Source: Lacimicrobium alkaliphilum
GTDB lineage: Bacteria; Pseudomonadota; Gammaproteobacteria; Enterobacterales; Alteromonadaceae
NCBI RefSeq assembly: GCF_002591895.1
Contig: NZ_NISX01000006.1
Span: forward strand, 124,001-188,000
Length of the DNA stretch: 64,000 bases
Reading direction: 5' to 3'
Within the stretch, counting starts at the first letter, position 1; every line of letters begins with the position of its first letter. Under the pieces are notes generated by a model that was not told where the DNA came from, ran no database searches, and saw only the letters and a program-made list of their open reading frames with translations. Both the position numbers and the translations under genes were made by a program. Below, in pieces: positions 56,175 to 64,000 of this stretch.

Positions 56175-57275
56175 ATGTTACTGATCAAACGATTGATACT
56201 GTTGCTTGCCTTAAGCTGGACTGCTGCTGTGTCAGCTAATGAGGCGGACTTCGGCGACTATGAGATTCAGACGCTGGCCTCCGGGTTACATTATCCATGG
56301 GCGACGGTGGAATTGCCTGATGGCAGCGTGCTGGTTACAGAGAAACCGGGCCAGCTGCGACGCATTCAGGATGGAAAAATTTCACCGCCAATTCAGGGGG
56401 TACCTCAGGTTTATTATAAGAGCCAGGGCGGGTTAATGGATATTATTCTGCACCCTCAATACAATGCCACCGGCTGGATATATCTCACCTACGCCCACGG
56501 CAGTGATGAGGCCAATCAACTGCGCCTCATGCGCGCGCGGCTTGAGGACGATACACTGACAGACCAGCAGATTTTGTTCAGTGCTGAGCCAGTCAAAGCG
56601 ACACCTGTGCATTATGGTGGCCGGCTTGTTTTTATGGACGACAATACCCTGGTACTCAGCAGTGGTGACGGCTTTGATTATCGTGAACAGGCGCAGAATC
56701 CTGCCAGTCATCTGGGTAAGTTAATTCGTTTAAATGATGATGGCAGTATTCCGGCAGATAATCCGCAAATTGAAGGCGCGGCAGAAGGGGTGTACAGTCT
56801 CGGTCATCGCAATGCTCAGGGGCTGGCCTGGGACCCCTTCAAAACGTTGCTGTTTTCTAACGAGCATGGCCCCGCCGGTGGAGATGAGATCAATATTATT
56901 CGTCCTGGGCGTAATTATGGCTGGCCGGTGATCACGTATGGAAAGGATTACTCCGGCGCCAATATCAGCCCTTTTACCGAATATCCGGGAATGATACAGC
57001 CGCTGGTAGACTGGACGCCTTCCATTGCACCCTCCGCATTGGTGGTTTATCGCAGAGCCATGTTTCCTGAACTGGACGGCAACCTGCTGTCAACAACACT
57101 TAAATCAAAGGAAGTGCGACGGGTTGTACTTGGTGGTATCGAAGTGCGAGAACAACAAAGCCTGTTTACTGAACTGGATGTGAGGTTACGGGATATTGCA
57201 CTGGCAAGTGATGGTGCGATTTATCTGTTAACGGATGAAGAATCGGGACGCTTACTGAAAGTGATACGGGATTGA
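56175..57275 (+). CDS. PQQ-dependent soluble sugar dehydrogenase
   Basis: A 366-residue periplasmic enzyme of the soluble aldose sugar dehydrogenase type (YliI/GdhB fold, six-bladed beta propeller). After a signal peptide (to about residue 21, VSAN) the protein shows LASGLHYPWATVELPDGSVL, GLMDIILHPQYNATGWIYLT, GHRNAQGLAWDP, SNEHGPAGGDEINIIRPGRN and YGWPVITYGKDYSG; the histidine/arginine/aspartate residues of the PQQ site sit in these motifs. It would oxidise aldoses and feed electrons to the respiratory chain if PQQ is supplied. GAGGAA precedes the ATG. Confidence 0.93.
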   Translation: MLLIKRLILLLALSWTAAVSANEADFGDYEIQTLASGLHYPWATVELPDGSVLVTEKPGQLRRIQDGKISPPIQGVPQVYYKSQGGLMDIILHPQYNATGWIYLTYAHGSDEANQLRLMRARLEDDTLTDQQILFSAEPVKATPVHYGGRLVFMDDNTLVLSSGDGFDYREQAQNPASHLGKLIRLNDDGSIPADNPQIEGAAEGVYSLGHRNAQGLAWDPFKTLLFSNEHGPAGGDEINIIRPGRNYGWPVITYGKDYSGANISPFTEYPGMIQPLVDWTPSIAPSALVVYRRAMFPELDGNLLSTTLKSKEVRRVVLGGIEVREQQSLFTELDVRLRDIALASDGAIYLLTDEESGRLLKVIRD

Positions 57276-57344
57276 GAGAATATCAGGGGCGCGCACTTTC
57301 ACATACCGGGTATGAGAGAGCGCTGAGCCCCTGCATCAGAAACC

Positions 57345-57617
57345 TTAGTTACAGGCGTCTTTCAGTGCTTTACCTGCTTTGAAAGAAGGCAGCTTGGAGG
57401 CAGCGATCTGAATAGTCGCACCAGTTTGTGGGTTACGGCCGGTACGGGCGGCGCGTTCGGAGATTTTAAAGGTACCAAAACCCAGGATAGCGACTTCGTC
57501 ACCACTGGCCAGGGCTTCTGTTACTGCGCCAGTGAAGGCGTCAACAACACGGCCAGCTGACGCTTTAGATACATCAGCGCTTTCTGCGATACGGTTAATA
57601 AGATCAGTTTTATTCAT
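57345..57617 (-). CDS. hupB: HU family DNA-binding protein
   Basis: A 90-residue nucleoid protein. [20 protein letters not shown] and the beta-arm [20 protein letters not shown] with the proline at the tip are diagnostic for HU. Length and sequence match HU-alpha/beta rather than IHF. AAGGAAG precedes the ATG. The 255 bases upstream, to the end of ppx, hold no other gene that I see. Confidence 0.95.
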   Translation of the reverse strand: MNKTDLINRIAESADVSKASAGRVVDAFTGAVTEALASGDEVAILGFGTFKISERAARTGRNPQTGATIQIAASKLPSFKAGKALKDACN

Positions 57618-57872
57618 TGAATGCTTCCTTTTGTTTTACGTTGATAGTGAGCAGAAGCTAAGCTACTCCAAACTCATTATTTTAGCGACGGCTGCCGGGT
57701 ATATGACGGTACTCGGAGTTACCAAAAAACATACATTACCCGCGTGCACCTGGCACAGTCTTTATATCACACCCTATCTGTTATCACATCTGACAAAACG
57801 CGATTGCGGCTCAGGCTGTGATAATTTGATTAATGGTTATACTGCGCTGCCCTGAAAGAGCAGCAATCATCA

Positions 57873-59402
57873 TTAACGCACAACCAGACGAATCCCGCAA
57901 CCCCGCATGTACTCTGCTTCAAGCTCGAGGTCGGCCAGGACCAGCGGAGAATTCTGTAACCAGTGCTGGTCAAATTCCAGTATTAACTTATCTTGTTTCG
58001 CTTGTGCACTAATTTCGGGTAAAAAATCATCCTGGCGTCGAATATTTAAAAGCACGCCAAGTTGCAGGATACAAATCAGCTTCAGTACCTGTTCGTTGCT
58101 GTATTCAATAAACTCCGGTAACTCATTAGTGCGAACTTTTTTGCGGTGAAAACGCACCAGAGTGGCGAGCAGATCCTGCTGTTGCTGGTTAAAGCCGGGC
58201 AGTTCAGCATTTTGCAGTATGTATCCGGAATGATGCTGTACCCGGCGTGAGTTGATTTGTAATCCGACTTCATGGAGCAGTGCAGCCCAGCCCAGTAATT
58301 GTTGTAATTCTGTCGTCTGCAGGCACCAATCTGACGCAACCTGCTGATAAATTTCCAGTGTGGTCTGCAATACCCGCCTGGCATGGTCAGTATCCACATC
58401 ATAGCGGGTGGCAAGACTATCGGCGGTGCGCTCGCGAATATCATCATGTTCCAGGCGGTCCTCCATTTCATAGATGACCCCCTCGCGCAGGGCTGAAGGT
58501 GAAAAGACCAGCTCTGTTATATTCAGGCTATCAAAACTGGCAGCCAGAATGGCCAGGCCAGCGGCAAATACCGGGGCGCGTTCTTCGCTTAAGCTTTTAA
58601 AGGGCAGAAGTGAGTATTGGCCAGCCTCACAGCAACGTTTGATGATTGTCTCTATCTGGCTGAGGTTCACAGTGCCAGGTTTGGCTTGTGGATCAATCTC
58701 TTCGGCAATACTGACTATGGTCTTGATGGTTCCTGACGTGCCGATGCACTGGTCCCATGCCAGTTTGCGAAAGCGGCGCTGAATCATCTCCAGCTCCTGG
58801 CCTGCCGCCAGCCTGGCTTTATGAAAGGCTTTGGGTCTGAGTTCGGAACGGGTGAAGTATCGCTGCGTATAATTTACACAGCCCATCTGCAAACTACGCA
58901 ATAACAGAGGTGTAAAACCTTCCCCGATAATAAACTCAGTGCTGCCACCACCAATATCCATTACCAGTCGTTTGCCGCTGTTTTCACTGGTATGGGCCAC
59001 ACCCTGATAGATCAGCCGGGCTTCTTCAATGCCGGCGATAATCTCAACGGGATAAGCCAGAACCTTGCGTGCCGCTTTGATAAATACATTAGCGTTGCGG
59101 GCCTGGCGCAGGGTATGCGTTGCAACGATACGCACCGAGTCAGGATTAAAGCCGCGCAGACTGTCGGCAAATTGCTGCAGAGTTTCTATGCCTCTGTCCA
59201 TGGCTTCGTGGCTGAGGATATCTTTTTCATCAAGGCCTTCCGCCAGCCTGACTTTTTGCTTAACTTTATGCAGGATCTGCACACTACCTGCATTTATGCG
59301 CGCCACAATCAGGTGAAAGCTGTTTGAACCGAGATCCAGCGCGGCCACATGGGTTGTGTCCCTGACTTCTATATCGTTGAACGCTGTATCGAGTTGGTTC
59401 AT
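57873..59402 (-). CDS. ppx: Exopolyphosphatase / GppA family phosphatase
   Basis: A 509-residue enzyme of the actin-like ASKHA fold. VAALDLGSNSFHLIVARI is the first phosphate loop, and LVMDIGGGSTEFIIGEG the second; the C-terminal half contains an HD-like helical region (LGWAALLHEVGLQINSRRVQ). It removes terminal phosphates from polyphosphate. It lies four bases after ppk on the same strand and is probably cotranscribed, the usual arrangement. Confidence 0.93.
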   Translation of the reverse strand: MNQLDTAFNDIEVRDTTHVAALDLGSNSFHLIVARINAGSVQILHKVKQKVRLAEGLDEKDILSHEAMDRGIETLQQFADSLRGFNPDSVRIVATHTLRQARNANVFIKAARKVLAYPVEIIAGIEEARLIYQGVAHTSENSGKRLVMDIGGGSTEFIIGEGFTPLLLRSLQMGCVNYTQRYFTRSELRPKAFHKARLAAGQELEMIQRRFRKLAWDQCIGTSGTIKTIVSIAEEIDPQAKPGTVNLSQIETIIKRCCEAGQYSLLPFKSLSEERAPVFAAGLAILAASFDSLNITELVFSPSALREGVIYEMEDRLEHDDIRERTADSLATRYDVDTDHARRVLQTTLEIYQQVASDWCLQTTELQQLLGWAALLHEVGLQINSRRVQHHSGYILQNAELPGFNQQQQDLLATLVRFHRKKVRTNELPEFIEYSNEQVLKLICILQLGVLLNIRRQDDFLPEISAQAKQDKLILEFDQHWLQNSPLVLADLELEAEYMRGCGIRLVVR

Positions 59403-59406
59403 TAAT

Positions 59407-61482
59407 TTATCTGTTGTCTTCGAGTGCTTTCAGATAATGGTATATCTCTACCTGTGAACGCAACTTTTTCCGGTTGCCCCGGCGAACATATTTGTTGGTT
59501 TGTTCGGCATCAATGACTCTGGCCTTGATGGTATCTTTAAACTGAATGTTGAGAATATCCATAATGCGCTTTTTTAACACCGGGTCATTGATAGGGCAGC
59601 CTACTTCAATGCGGTTGTCCATGTTACGGGTCATCCAGTCAGCAGAGGAAATAAAGACCTTCTGGTCACCGCCGTTTTCAAACACCATCACCCTGGGGTG
59701 TTCAAGGAAGCGATCGACGATACTGGTGATATAGATGTTCTCACTCAGCCCTTTGATACCGGGTATTAAAGAACACATGCCGCGAATAATGGCCCTGACT
59801 TTCACGCCAGCCTGGCTTGCACGATACAGATCGTCAATCAGGGCGATGTCTACCAGATTATTAATTTTCAGCAGGATCTGAGCCTTTATTCCTTCCTTGG
59901 CATTCTGAGTTTCCTGACGGATATGCATTTGCAGGCGGGTACGCGCGTTAATAGGAGAGACCTGCAGATGCTGGAACTTAAAGCGGCGATAGGGGTACTG
60001 AATAAAATCAAACACTTCAATGGCCTCAAGGGCCAGTTCCTGATCCCGGGTAAAGAGACTGAAATCAGTGTAAATTTTAGCTGTTTTTTCGTTGAAGTTA
60101 CCGGTGCCGAAGTGCGCGTAATGGATCAGTTCTGCGTCTTCTTCGCGACTGATGACACAGAGTTTGGAATGCACTTTCAGGGTTGGCAGTCCGAGCAATA
60201 CCTTAACACCTGCATCGGTCATGGTTTTTGACCACTCGATATTGGCTTTTTCGTCAAAACGGGCACGCAGTTCTACCACCACGGTAACCTGCTTACCATT
60301 GTTTACAGCATCGATCAGGGAATTGATGATGCGGGACTTGTTTGCCACCCGGTAAATATTCAGGCGAATATGTTTAACGCTGGGATCGAAGGCGGCCTGA
60401 CGCACAAATTCGGTCAGATGCAAAAAGCGGTGATAGGGATAGTACAGCAGTATGTCACCCTGGCGAATGGCATCGAAGGCAGTAAAATGATCGGCAAAAT
60501 AACGGGTATTGATAGCCGGCAGTAAAGGGTTTTCCAGATAGGCGCGACCAATATTCGGGAAGCCGATAAAGTCTTTGAAATTGCGATAAGGGCCGCTGGC
60601 AATCAGGCTGTCGTAAGAAGAAATGCTGAGCTGTTTCCTGAGGAAGTTGAGCATGTCGTCAGGCATATCACCGTCATAAATAAAACGCACCGGCTCTGCA
60701 ATCATGCGTTGTTTCATGCTTTCTGACATCTTCTCTACATAACTTTCATCAATTTCGTCATTGATGGAATATTCAGCATCCCGGGTCATTTTAAAGGAGT
60801 AGGCTTCGAGCTGGTCAAATTCGATAAAGCCACGAAAAATCTGCTCAAGACACAGAGTGATAATGTCGTCTAACAGAATGATGTACTTCTTTTTACGGCT
60901 TTTTTGCGGCGGAATCTGCACAAACCGGGAGGTATAATCGGTGGGGACTTCCAACAGCGCATATTCGGTCTTCTTATCTGCCTTGCGGATTGCGACGAAC
61001 AGATAGGTTGCGGCGTCGTTGAGCCGCTCTACCAGCTTGACCCTGTTGTTGATCAGTACCGGGGCGATATAACGCAGGATCTTGTTCTGAAAGTAGCTCT
61101 GTAGCCAGTTCACCTGATACGCATCCAGCTGATCCTGGGTGATCAGGTATATATGGTACCTGGCCAGGCGCGCCACCACTTCAGCATGGATTTTTTCGAA
61201 TTCCTCGGTCATGACTAAAACCCGTTCCTGGATTTTGTCCATCAGGGCTTTAGTCTGCTCTGCAGCTGCCAGGTTCTTATCGTTCAGATGGATGTATATC
61301 TGGCGTTTAACATCGGCGACCCGCACCCGGTAGAACTCATCCATATTATTTGAATAGATGCCTAGAAAACGGATACGCTCGACAATAGGATTGCGCTTAT
61401 CTGCGGCTTCTTGCAGTACCCGCTGGTTGAACGCCAGCCAGCTAAGTTCTTTCGGATAGTAAGGCAGTGTCGTAATACTCAT
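59407..61482 (-). CDS. ppk: Polyphosphate kinase 1
   Basis: A 691-residue enzyme that makes polyphosphate from ATP reversibly. N-terminal and head domains include PYYPKELSWLAFNQRVLQEA and GIYSNNMDEFYRVRV; the first catalytic phospholipase-D-like half has the histidine of IHYAHFGTGNFNEKTAKIY, the autophosphorylated residue; the second half has FISSADWMTRNMDNRIEVG. Length is standard. The gene is followed by ppx with a four-base gap and preceded by a PhoB-box-like site, so phosphate-starvation control is plausible. Confidence 0.96.
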   Translation of the reverse strand: MSITTLPYYPKELSWLAFNQRVLQEAADKRNPIVERIRFLGIYSNNMDEFYRVRVADVKRQIYIHLNDKNLAAAEQTKALMDKIQERVLVMTEEFEKIHAEVVARLARYHIYLITQDQLDAYQVNWLQSYFQNKILRYIAPVLINNRVKLVERLNDAATYLFVAIRKADKKTEYALLEVPTDYTSRFVQIPPQKSRKKKYIILLDDIITLCLEQIFRGFIEFDQLEAYSFKMTRDAEYSINDEIDESYVEKMSESMKQRMIAEPVRFIYDGDMPDDMLNFLRKQLSISSYDSLIASGPYRNFKDFIGFPNIGRAYLENPLLPAINTRYFADHFTAFDAIRQGDILLYYPYHRFLHLTEFVRQAAFDPSVKHIRLNIYRVANKSRIINSLIDAVNNGKQVTVVVELRARFDEKANIEWSKTMTDAGVKVLLGLPTLKVHSKLCVISREEDAELIHYAHFGTGNFNEKTAKIYTDFSLFTRDQELALEAIEVFDFIQYPYRRFKFQHLQVSPINARTRLQMHIRQETQNAKEGIKAQILLKINNLVDIALIDDLYRASQAGVKVRAIIRGMCSLIPGIKGLSENIYITSIVDRFLEHPRVMVFENGGDQKVFISSADWMTRNMDNRIEVGCPINDPVLKKRIMDILNIQFKDTIKARVIDAEQTNKYVRRGNRKKLRSQVEIYHYLKALEDNR

Positions 61483-61541
61483 CTATTTGAAATGGCCGGG
61501 AAAAATTGGCGAGAGTTTAACAACAACTGTTCCTCGCCAGG

Positions 61542-61559
61542 ATGAAGCTTTTATGACAG
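61542..61559 (-). promoter_or_regulatory. PhoB-box-like site before ppk
   Basis: On the minus strand CTGTCAT is a perfect PhoB heptamer at 61559-61553, followed by AAAA and GCTTCAT (61548-61542), giving the 11-base period. The second heptamer matches only in its last four bases. It lies 60 bases before the ppk start, between gcvR-like and ppk. A clear -10 at the canonical distance is not seen, so the evidence is weaker than for the site at 28406. Confidence 0.5.
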
Positions 61560-61567
61560 AGACGGCG

Positions 61568-62071
61568 CTAATCCTGCCAGTCAATGTCCACCACCAGATC
61601 GTTGGCAATCTGTTCCAGTGCCAGACTTAAAGGAGCAATATCGAAACCTTCAGGGTACGCGATATCAATATTCGCTTTAAATAAGAGGCCTCCCCAGTTG
61701 GGTGCCGCTTCACAGCTTGAACTGAACCTGATGATATTAATATTAAATTGATGCAGTACAGAGGTGATCTCCTGCACAATGCCCGATTTATCATTACCCA
61801 TGATTTCCAGGCTGGCTCTCATCGTCTGGGCCGGCTGTGATTCGCCTTCAACCAGACGAATATTCAGCTCCGCCATCCCGTCCAGTTTATCCAGCAGCGC
61901 AGCGATGTTCTGTTCAGGCAACTGAATTTCCACAAAACCGGTAAAATGTCCCGCCATGTGGGCAAAATTACTGGCCAGCCAGTTGCCTTCTGACAATCTG
62001 ACCTGTTTAGCGATGGTTTCCACAATGCCGGGTTTGTCTTTACCCAGCAGGGTGATAACAATGGATTTCAT
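61568..62071 (-). CDS. ACT-domain protein, GcvR-like
   Basis: A 167-residue cytoplasmic protein with two ACT domains. MKSIVITLLGKDKPGIVETI opens the first, and MGNDKSGIVQEITSVLHQFN the second, both with the (D/G)xPGI-type ligand motif. Such proteins act as glycine-sensing regulators (GcvR with GcvA) in Escherichia; related proteins serve as general amino-acid sensors. Start at 62071 with AGAGG upstream; the open frame runs to 62146 without a ribosome site. No gcv genes are close, so the GcvR assignment is by fold and length only. Confidence 0.82.
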   Translation of the reverse strand: MKSIVITLLGKDKPGIVETIAKQVRLSEGNWLASNFAHMAGHFTGFVEIQLPEQNIAALLDKLDGMAELNIRLVEGESQPAQTMRASLEIMGNDKSGIVQEITSVLHQFNINIIRFSSSCEAAPNWGGLLFKANIDIAYPEGFDIAPLSLALEQIANDLVVDIDWQD

Positions 62072-62250
62072 AGACTCTACCTCTTTGGCAACATTTTGTA
62101 CCTTGATAGTGAAACTATAATGCACCTTGTAGGTGTGGGCGAACAAAAAAATGATTATTTTCCAGCGGCTTCAAAGCGTTAGTAATTCAGAGGCAGGATC
62201 TCTACAATGTCCCGATTATCAGGGTAGACTTATTCTCCAGTGGATACGCC

Positions 62251-64000
62251 GTGCAACTGAGTCAACAGCAATCACATAAAGGCCGCGCCTGGCGCGACAA
62301 AATGGCGGGTCGTATTATCACTGTTGGTGGTCTGACGGTATTGGTTACGCTGGCGGTTTTAATCTGGCATCTGCTATATGTGACGTCTCCCTTATTACTC
62401 ACTCCTTCTTTAAAGTCAGTAAACAGCTGGTCAGTTCCGCAAAATGAGCAACTGCTTTTACTCGAAGACGTCAGCGCGGGTCGCACGGTATTGAGTATGG
62501 CAGAGGATTGTCAGCTCAATCTTTATCAGGCGAAAGCCCCCCGCAGCAGCGATATGGAATTGTTGAAGACATTGCCGCAGTCATGTCAGGTCAGTACCAG
62601 GGCATTGCATCACGGCGGTGAACGTTACTTATTTCAGCTCGGTGGCGATGGTCTGATAAGAATGGAGCGGCTGATTCGCGTGGCACAGCGGATTGAGAGA
62701 ATGCAGGAGTTGTCTTTTTTGGTGAAACCGGCTTTACCAGAGGTTATTCAACACTGGCAGGTGGCGTTGTCACAACGATGGCTGACAGTGGCGATTCAGT
62801 CTGACCAGCAATGGCACATTCACTGGGTATCGAGAGACAGACCGCTGGATAACTTTACTCAGGAGCTGGATGGAAGTGGCCGTTTATTGTTGTTGCCTTC
62901 AGTCAAATCGGCGTTGTGGTATGAAGATAATCAGGCTGTTTTCACCAGCCCGGACTCAAGCCAACGGATTGTCACCCAACAGCCTATTGAGACCGTTACC
63001 GCGTTCCCGGATCATAAAGCCGTACTGATTGGCTTGGAGGGAGGCGAAGTGCAGAAGTGGTCGAGCTTTAATCAGCAAGGCCAGTTTGTGTATCAGCAGA
63101 TTTATACCCTGCCTGAACAGGTTTCAATCAGGCAGATGCAGATGTTCAGTGGCAAGGATCTTGGCGTGATCCTGTCCCACGAACAAGAACTGTTGCTCTT
63201 TCTTGGCAGTACCGGTGAAATACTCCAACGTCACACGCTGGACAAGCCAGCACGGGGATTTTTCCTTTCCGGAAATAAGCTGTTTGTGCATCATAACAGC
63301 AGTATTGAACAGTGGCATATCGACCATGCCAGTTCTATTGTCAGCTTTGAATCTTTGTGGGAAAAAGTCTGGTATCACGGTTACGAAGAGCCGGATTATA
63401 TCTGGCAATCCACCACATCTGCTGATACCGCTCAGGCAAAATATAGTCTGGTTCCACTGGTGGTGGGTAGCCTAAAAGCAGCGTTATTCGCTTTAATGGT
63501 GGCCATTCCTCTGGCCCTGGGCGCCGCGATTTATACCGCATACTTTGTACCCGACAGCCTGCGCAGCTGGCTTAAGCCCGGTATTGAGATGCTCGAGGCG
63601 GTGCCTTCAGTGGTAATTGGCTTTATTGCTGCTATCTGGCTTGTTCCTGTTGTCGAGCACCACATGCTGGCAATTGTACTGTTTCTCTGGGGCTTGCCTG
63701 TGGGGCTGATTATCAGCGCATTTTTGCAAAAACCCGTATCCCGTTGGTTTAGTCTGAAATGGCAGTCTGGCTGGGAGTTAATTATGGCTGTGCCACTGGT
63801 ACTGCTGATTGCCTGGCTGGCATTTGAATCTGGTGGCAGCCTTCAGCAATGGCTGTGGCCACAGGGCTGGTTTACAGACAGTCATACCTACAGCAGCAAG
63901 AATGCTCTGGTGGTGGCATTGGCTCTGGGTTTAGCCATAGTACCCAGCATTTATTCTCTGGCCGAGGATGCTATTTATGAAGTGCCTTCCCATTTGCGAC
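62251..64000 (+). CDS. pstC: Phosphate ABC transporter permease PstC, large periplasmic form, 3' truncated by window
   Basis: The first 583 codons of a gene that leaves the window at 64000. After a GTG start (GGA six bases before) a membrane helix (IITVGGLTVLVTLAVLIWHL) is followed by a beta-propeller-like periplasmic insert of about 300 residues, then the ABC permease core: VPLVVGSLKAALFALMVAIP, LGAAIYTAYFVP and the EAA-like loop region EMLEAVPSVVIGFIAAIW. The large insert is characteristic of the long PstC form seen in Alteromonas and Pseudomonas. It should be followed outside the window by pstA and pstB. No PhoB box is visible upstream, but the gene is 600 bases from the one before ppk. 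Confidence 0.88.
   Translation, partial: MQLSQQQSHKGRAWRDKMAGRIITVGGLTVLVTLAVLIWHLLYVTSPLLLTPSLKSVNSWSVPQNEQLLLLEDVSAGRTVLSMAEDCQLNLYQAKAPRSSDMELLKTLPQSCQVSTRALHHGGERYLFQLGGDGLIRMERLIRVAQRIERMQELSFLVKPALPEVIQHWQVALSQRWLTVAIQSDQQWHIHWVSRDRPLDNFTQELDGSGRLLLLPSVKSALWYEDNQAVFTSPDSSQRIVTQQPIETVTAFPDHKAVLIGLEGGEVQKWSSFNQQGQFVYQQIYTLPEQVSIRQMQMFSGKDLGVILSHEQELLLFLGSTGEILQRHTLDKPARGFFLSGNKLFVHHNSSIEQWHIDHASSIVSFESLWEKVWYHGYEEPDYIWQSTTSADTAQAKYSLVPLVVGSLKAALFALMVAIPLALGAAIYTAYFVPDSLRSWLKPGIEMLEAVPSVVIGFIAAIWLVPVVEHHMLAIVLFLWGLPVGLIISAFLQKPVSRWFSLKWQSGWELIMAVPLVLLIAWLAFESGGSLQQWLWPQGWFTDSHTYSSKNALVVALALGLAIVPSIYSLAEDAIYEVPSHLR

Overview
The window reads as chromosome of a marine-type gammaproteobacterium, most likely in the order Alteromonadales. 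This is inferred from the TtpC-type TonB2 operon, the orphan family-3 solute-binding proteins, the ThiD-ThiE fusion and the overall gene style. I cannot name a genus from sequence alone. There is no prophage, integrase, transposase, tRNA, rRNA or CRISPR array that I can support. Intergenic regions are unusually rich in short repeats.

Layout, left to right. 1-5.6 kb: start of an NAD-type isocitrate dehydrogenase, cyclopropane fatty acid synthase, an MFS carrier, and a SulP-STAS transporter coupled to a tandem universal stress protein. 5.7-9.7 kb: a FecA-like TonB-dependent receptor behind a Fur-like box, and a chemoreceptor. 9.7-13.1 kb: a leftward arsenic operon (arsR, arsC, arsH, acr3 and an ArsN-like acetyltransferase) with a repeat patch between arsH and acr3. 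13.4-16.3 kb: small EF-hand and OmpA-like proteins, a YdcH-type protein, a membrane-anchored phosphatase/lipid-kinase fusion and a small DUF1328 membrane protein. 16.5-22.6 kb: a CzcCBA heavy-metal RND efflux operon with a His-rich leader protein. 22.7-33.7 kb: an internally duplicated lipoprotein, a large TonB-dependent receptor, and the energising operon DUF3450-ttpC-exbB2-exbD2-tonB2-TPR. Both halves of this last block start behind PhoB-box-like sequences.

33.8-39.4 kb: two orphan solute-binding proteins, an HCCA-isomerase-like protein, a CBS-pair protein, a type II NADH dehydrogenase and a 57-residue unannotated protein, with repeat-rich gaps. 39.5-46.2 kb: a complete leftward thiamine operon thiC-thiDE-thiF-thiS-thiG-thiH under a TPP riboswitch; a cloverleaf of nested inverted repeats lies between riboswitch and thiC. 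46.5-53.0 kb: a carbamoylase-type M20 amidohydrolase divergent from an operon of two small membrane proteins, a sodium:solute symporter, an aspartate-carbamoyltransferase-like enzyme with an altered acceptor site, and an AsnB-like amidotransferase. 53.5-57.6 kb: a Tat-exported Dabb protein, a Na/Ca-exchanger-family protein, hypothetical proteins, a soluble PQQ sugar dehydrogenase and HU. 57.9-64 kb: ppx and ppk (with a PhoB-like box), a GcvR-like ACT protein and the start of pstC.

The two most interesting systems are (i) the apparent phosphate-starvation outer-membrane uptake system with its own TonB2 energiser, in the same neighbourhood as ppk-ppx and pstC, and (ii) the carbamoyltransferase/AsnB/symporter operon, whose chemistry looks different from pyrimidine or asparagine synthesis. 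All functional statements rest on reading of motifs and context; no database search was possible.
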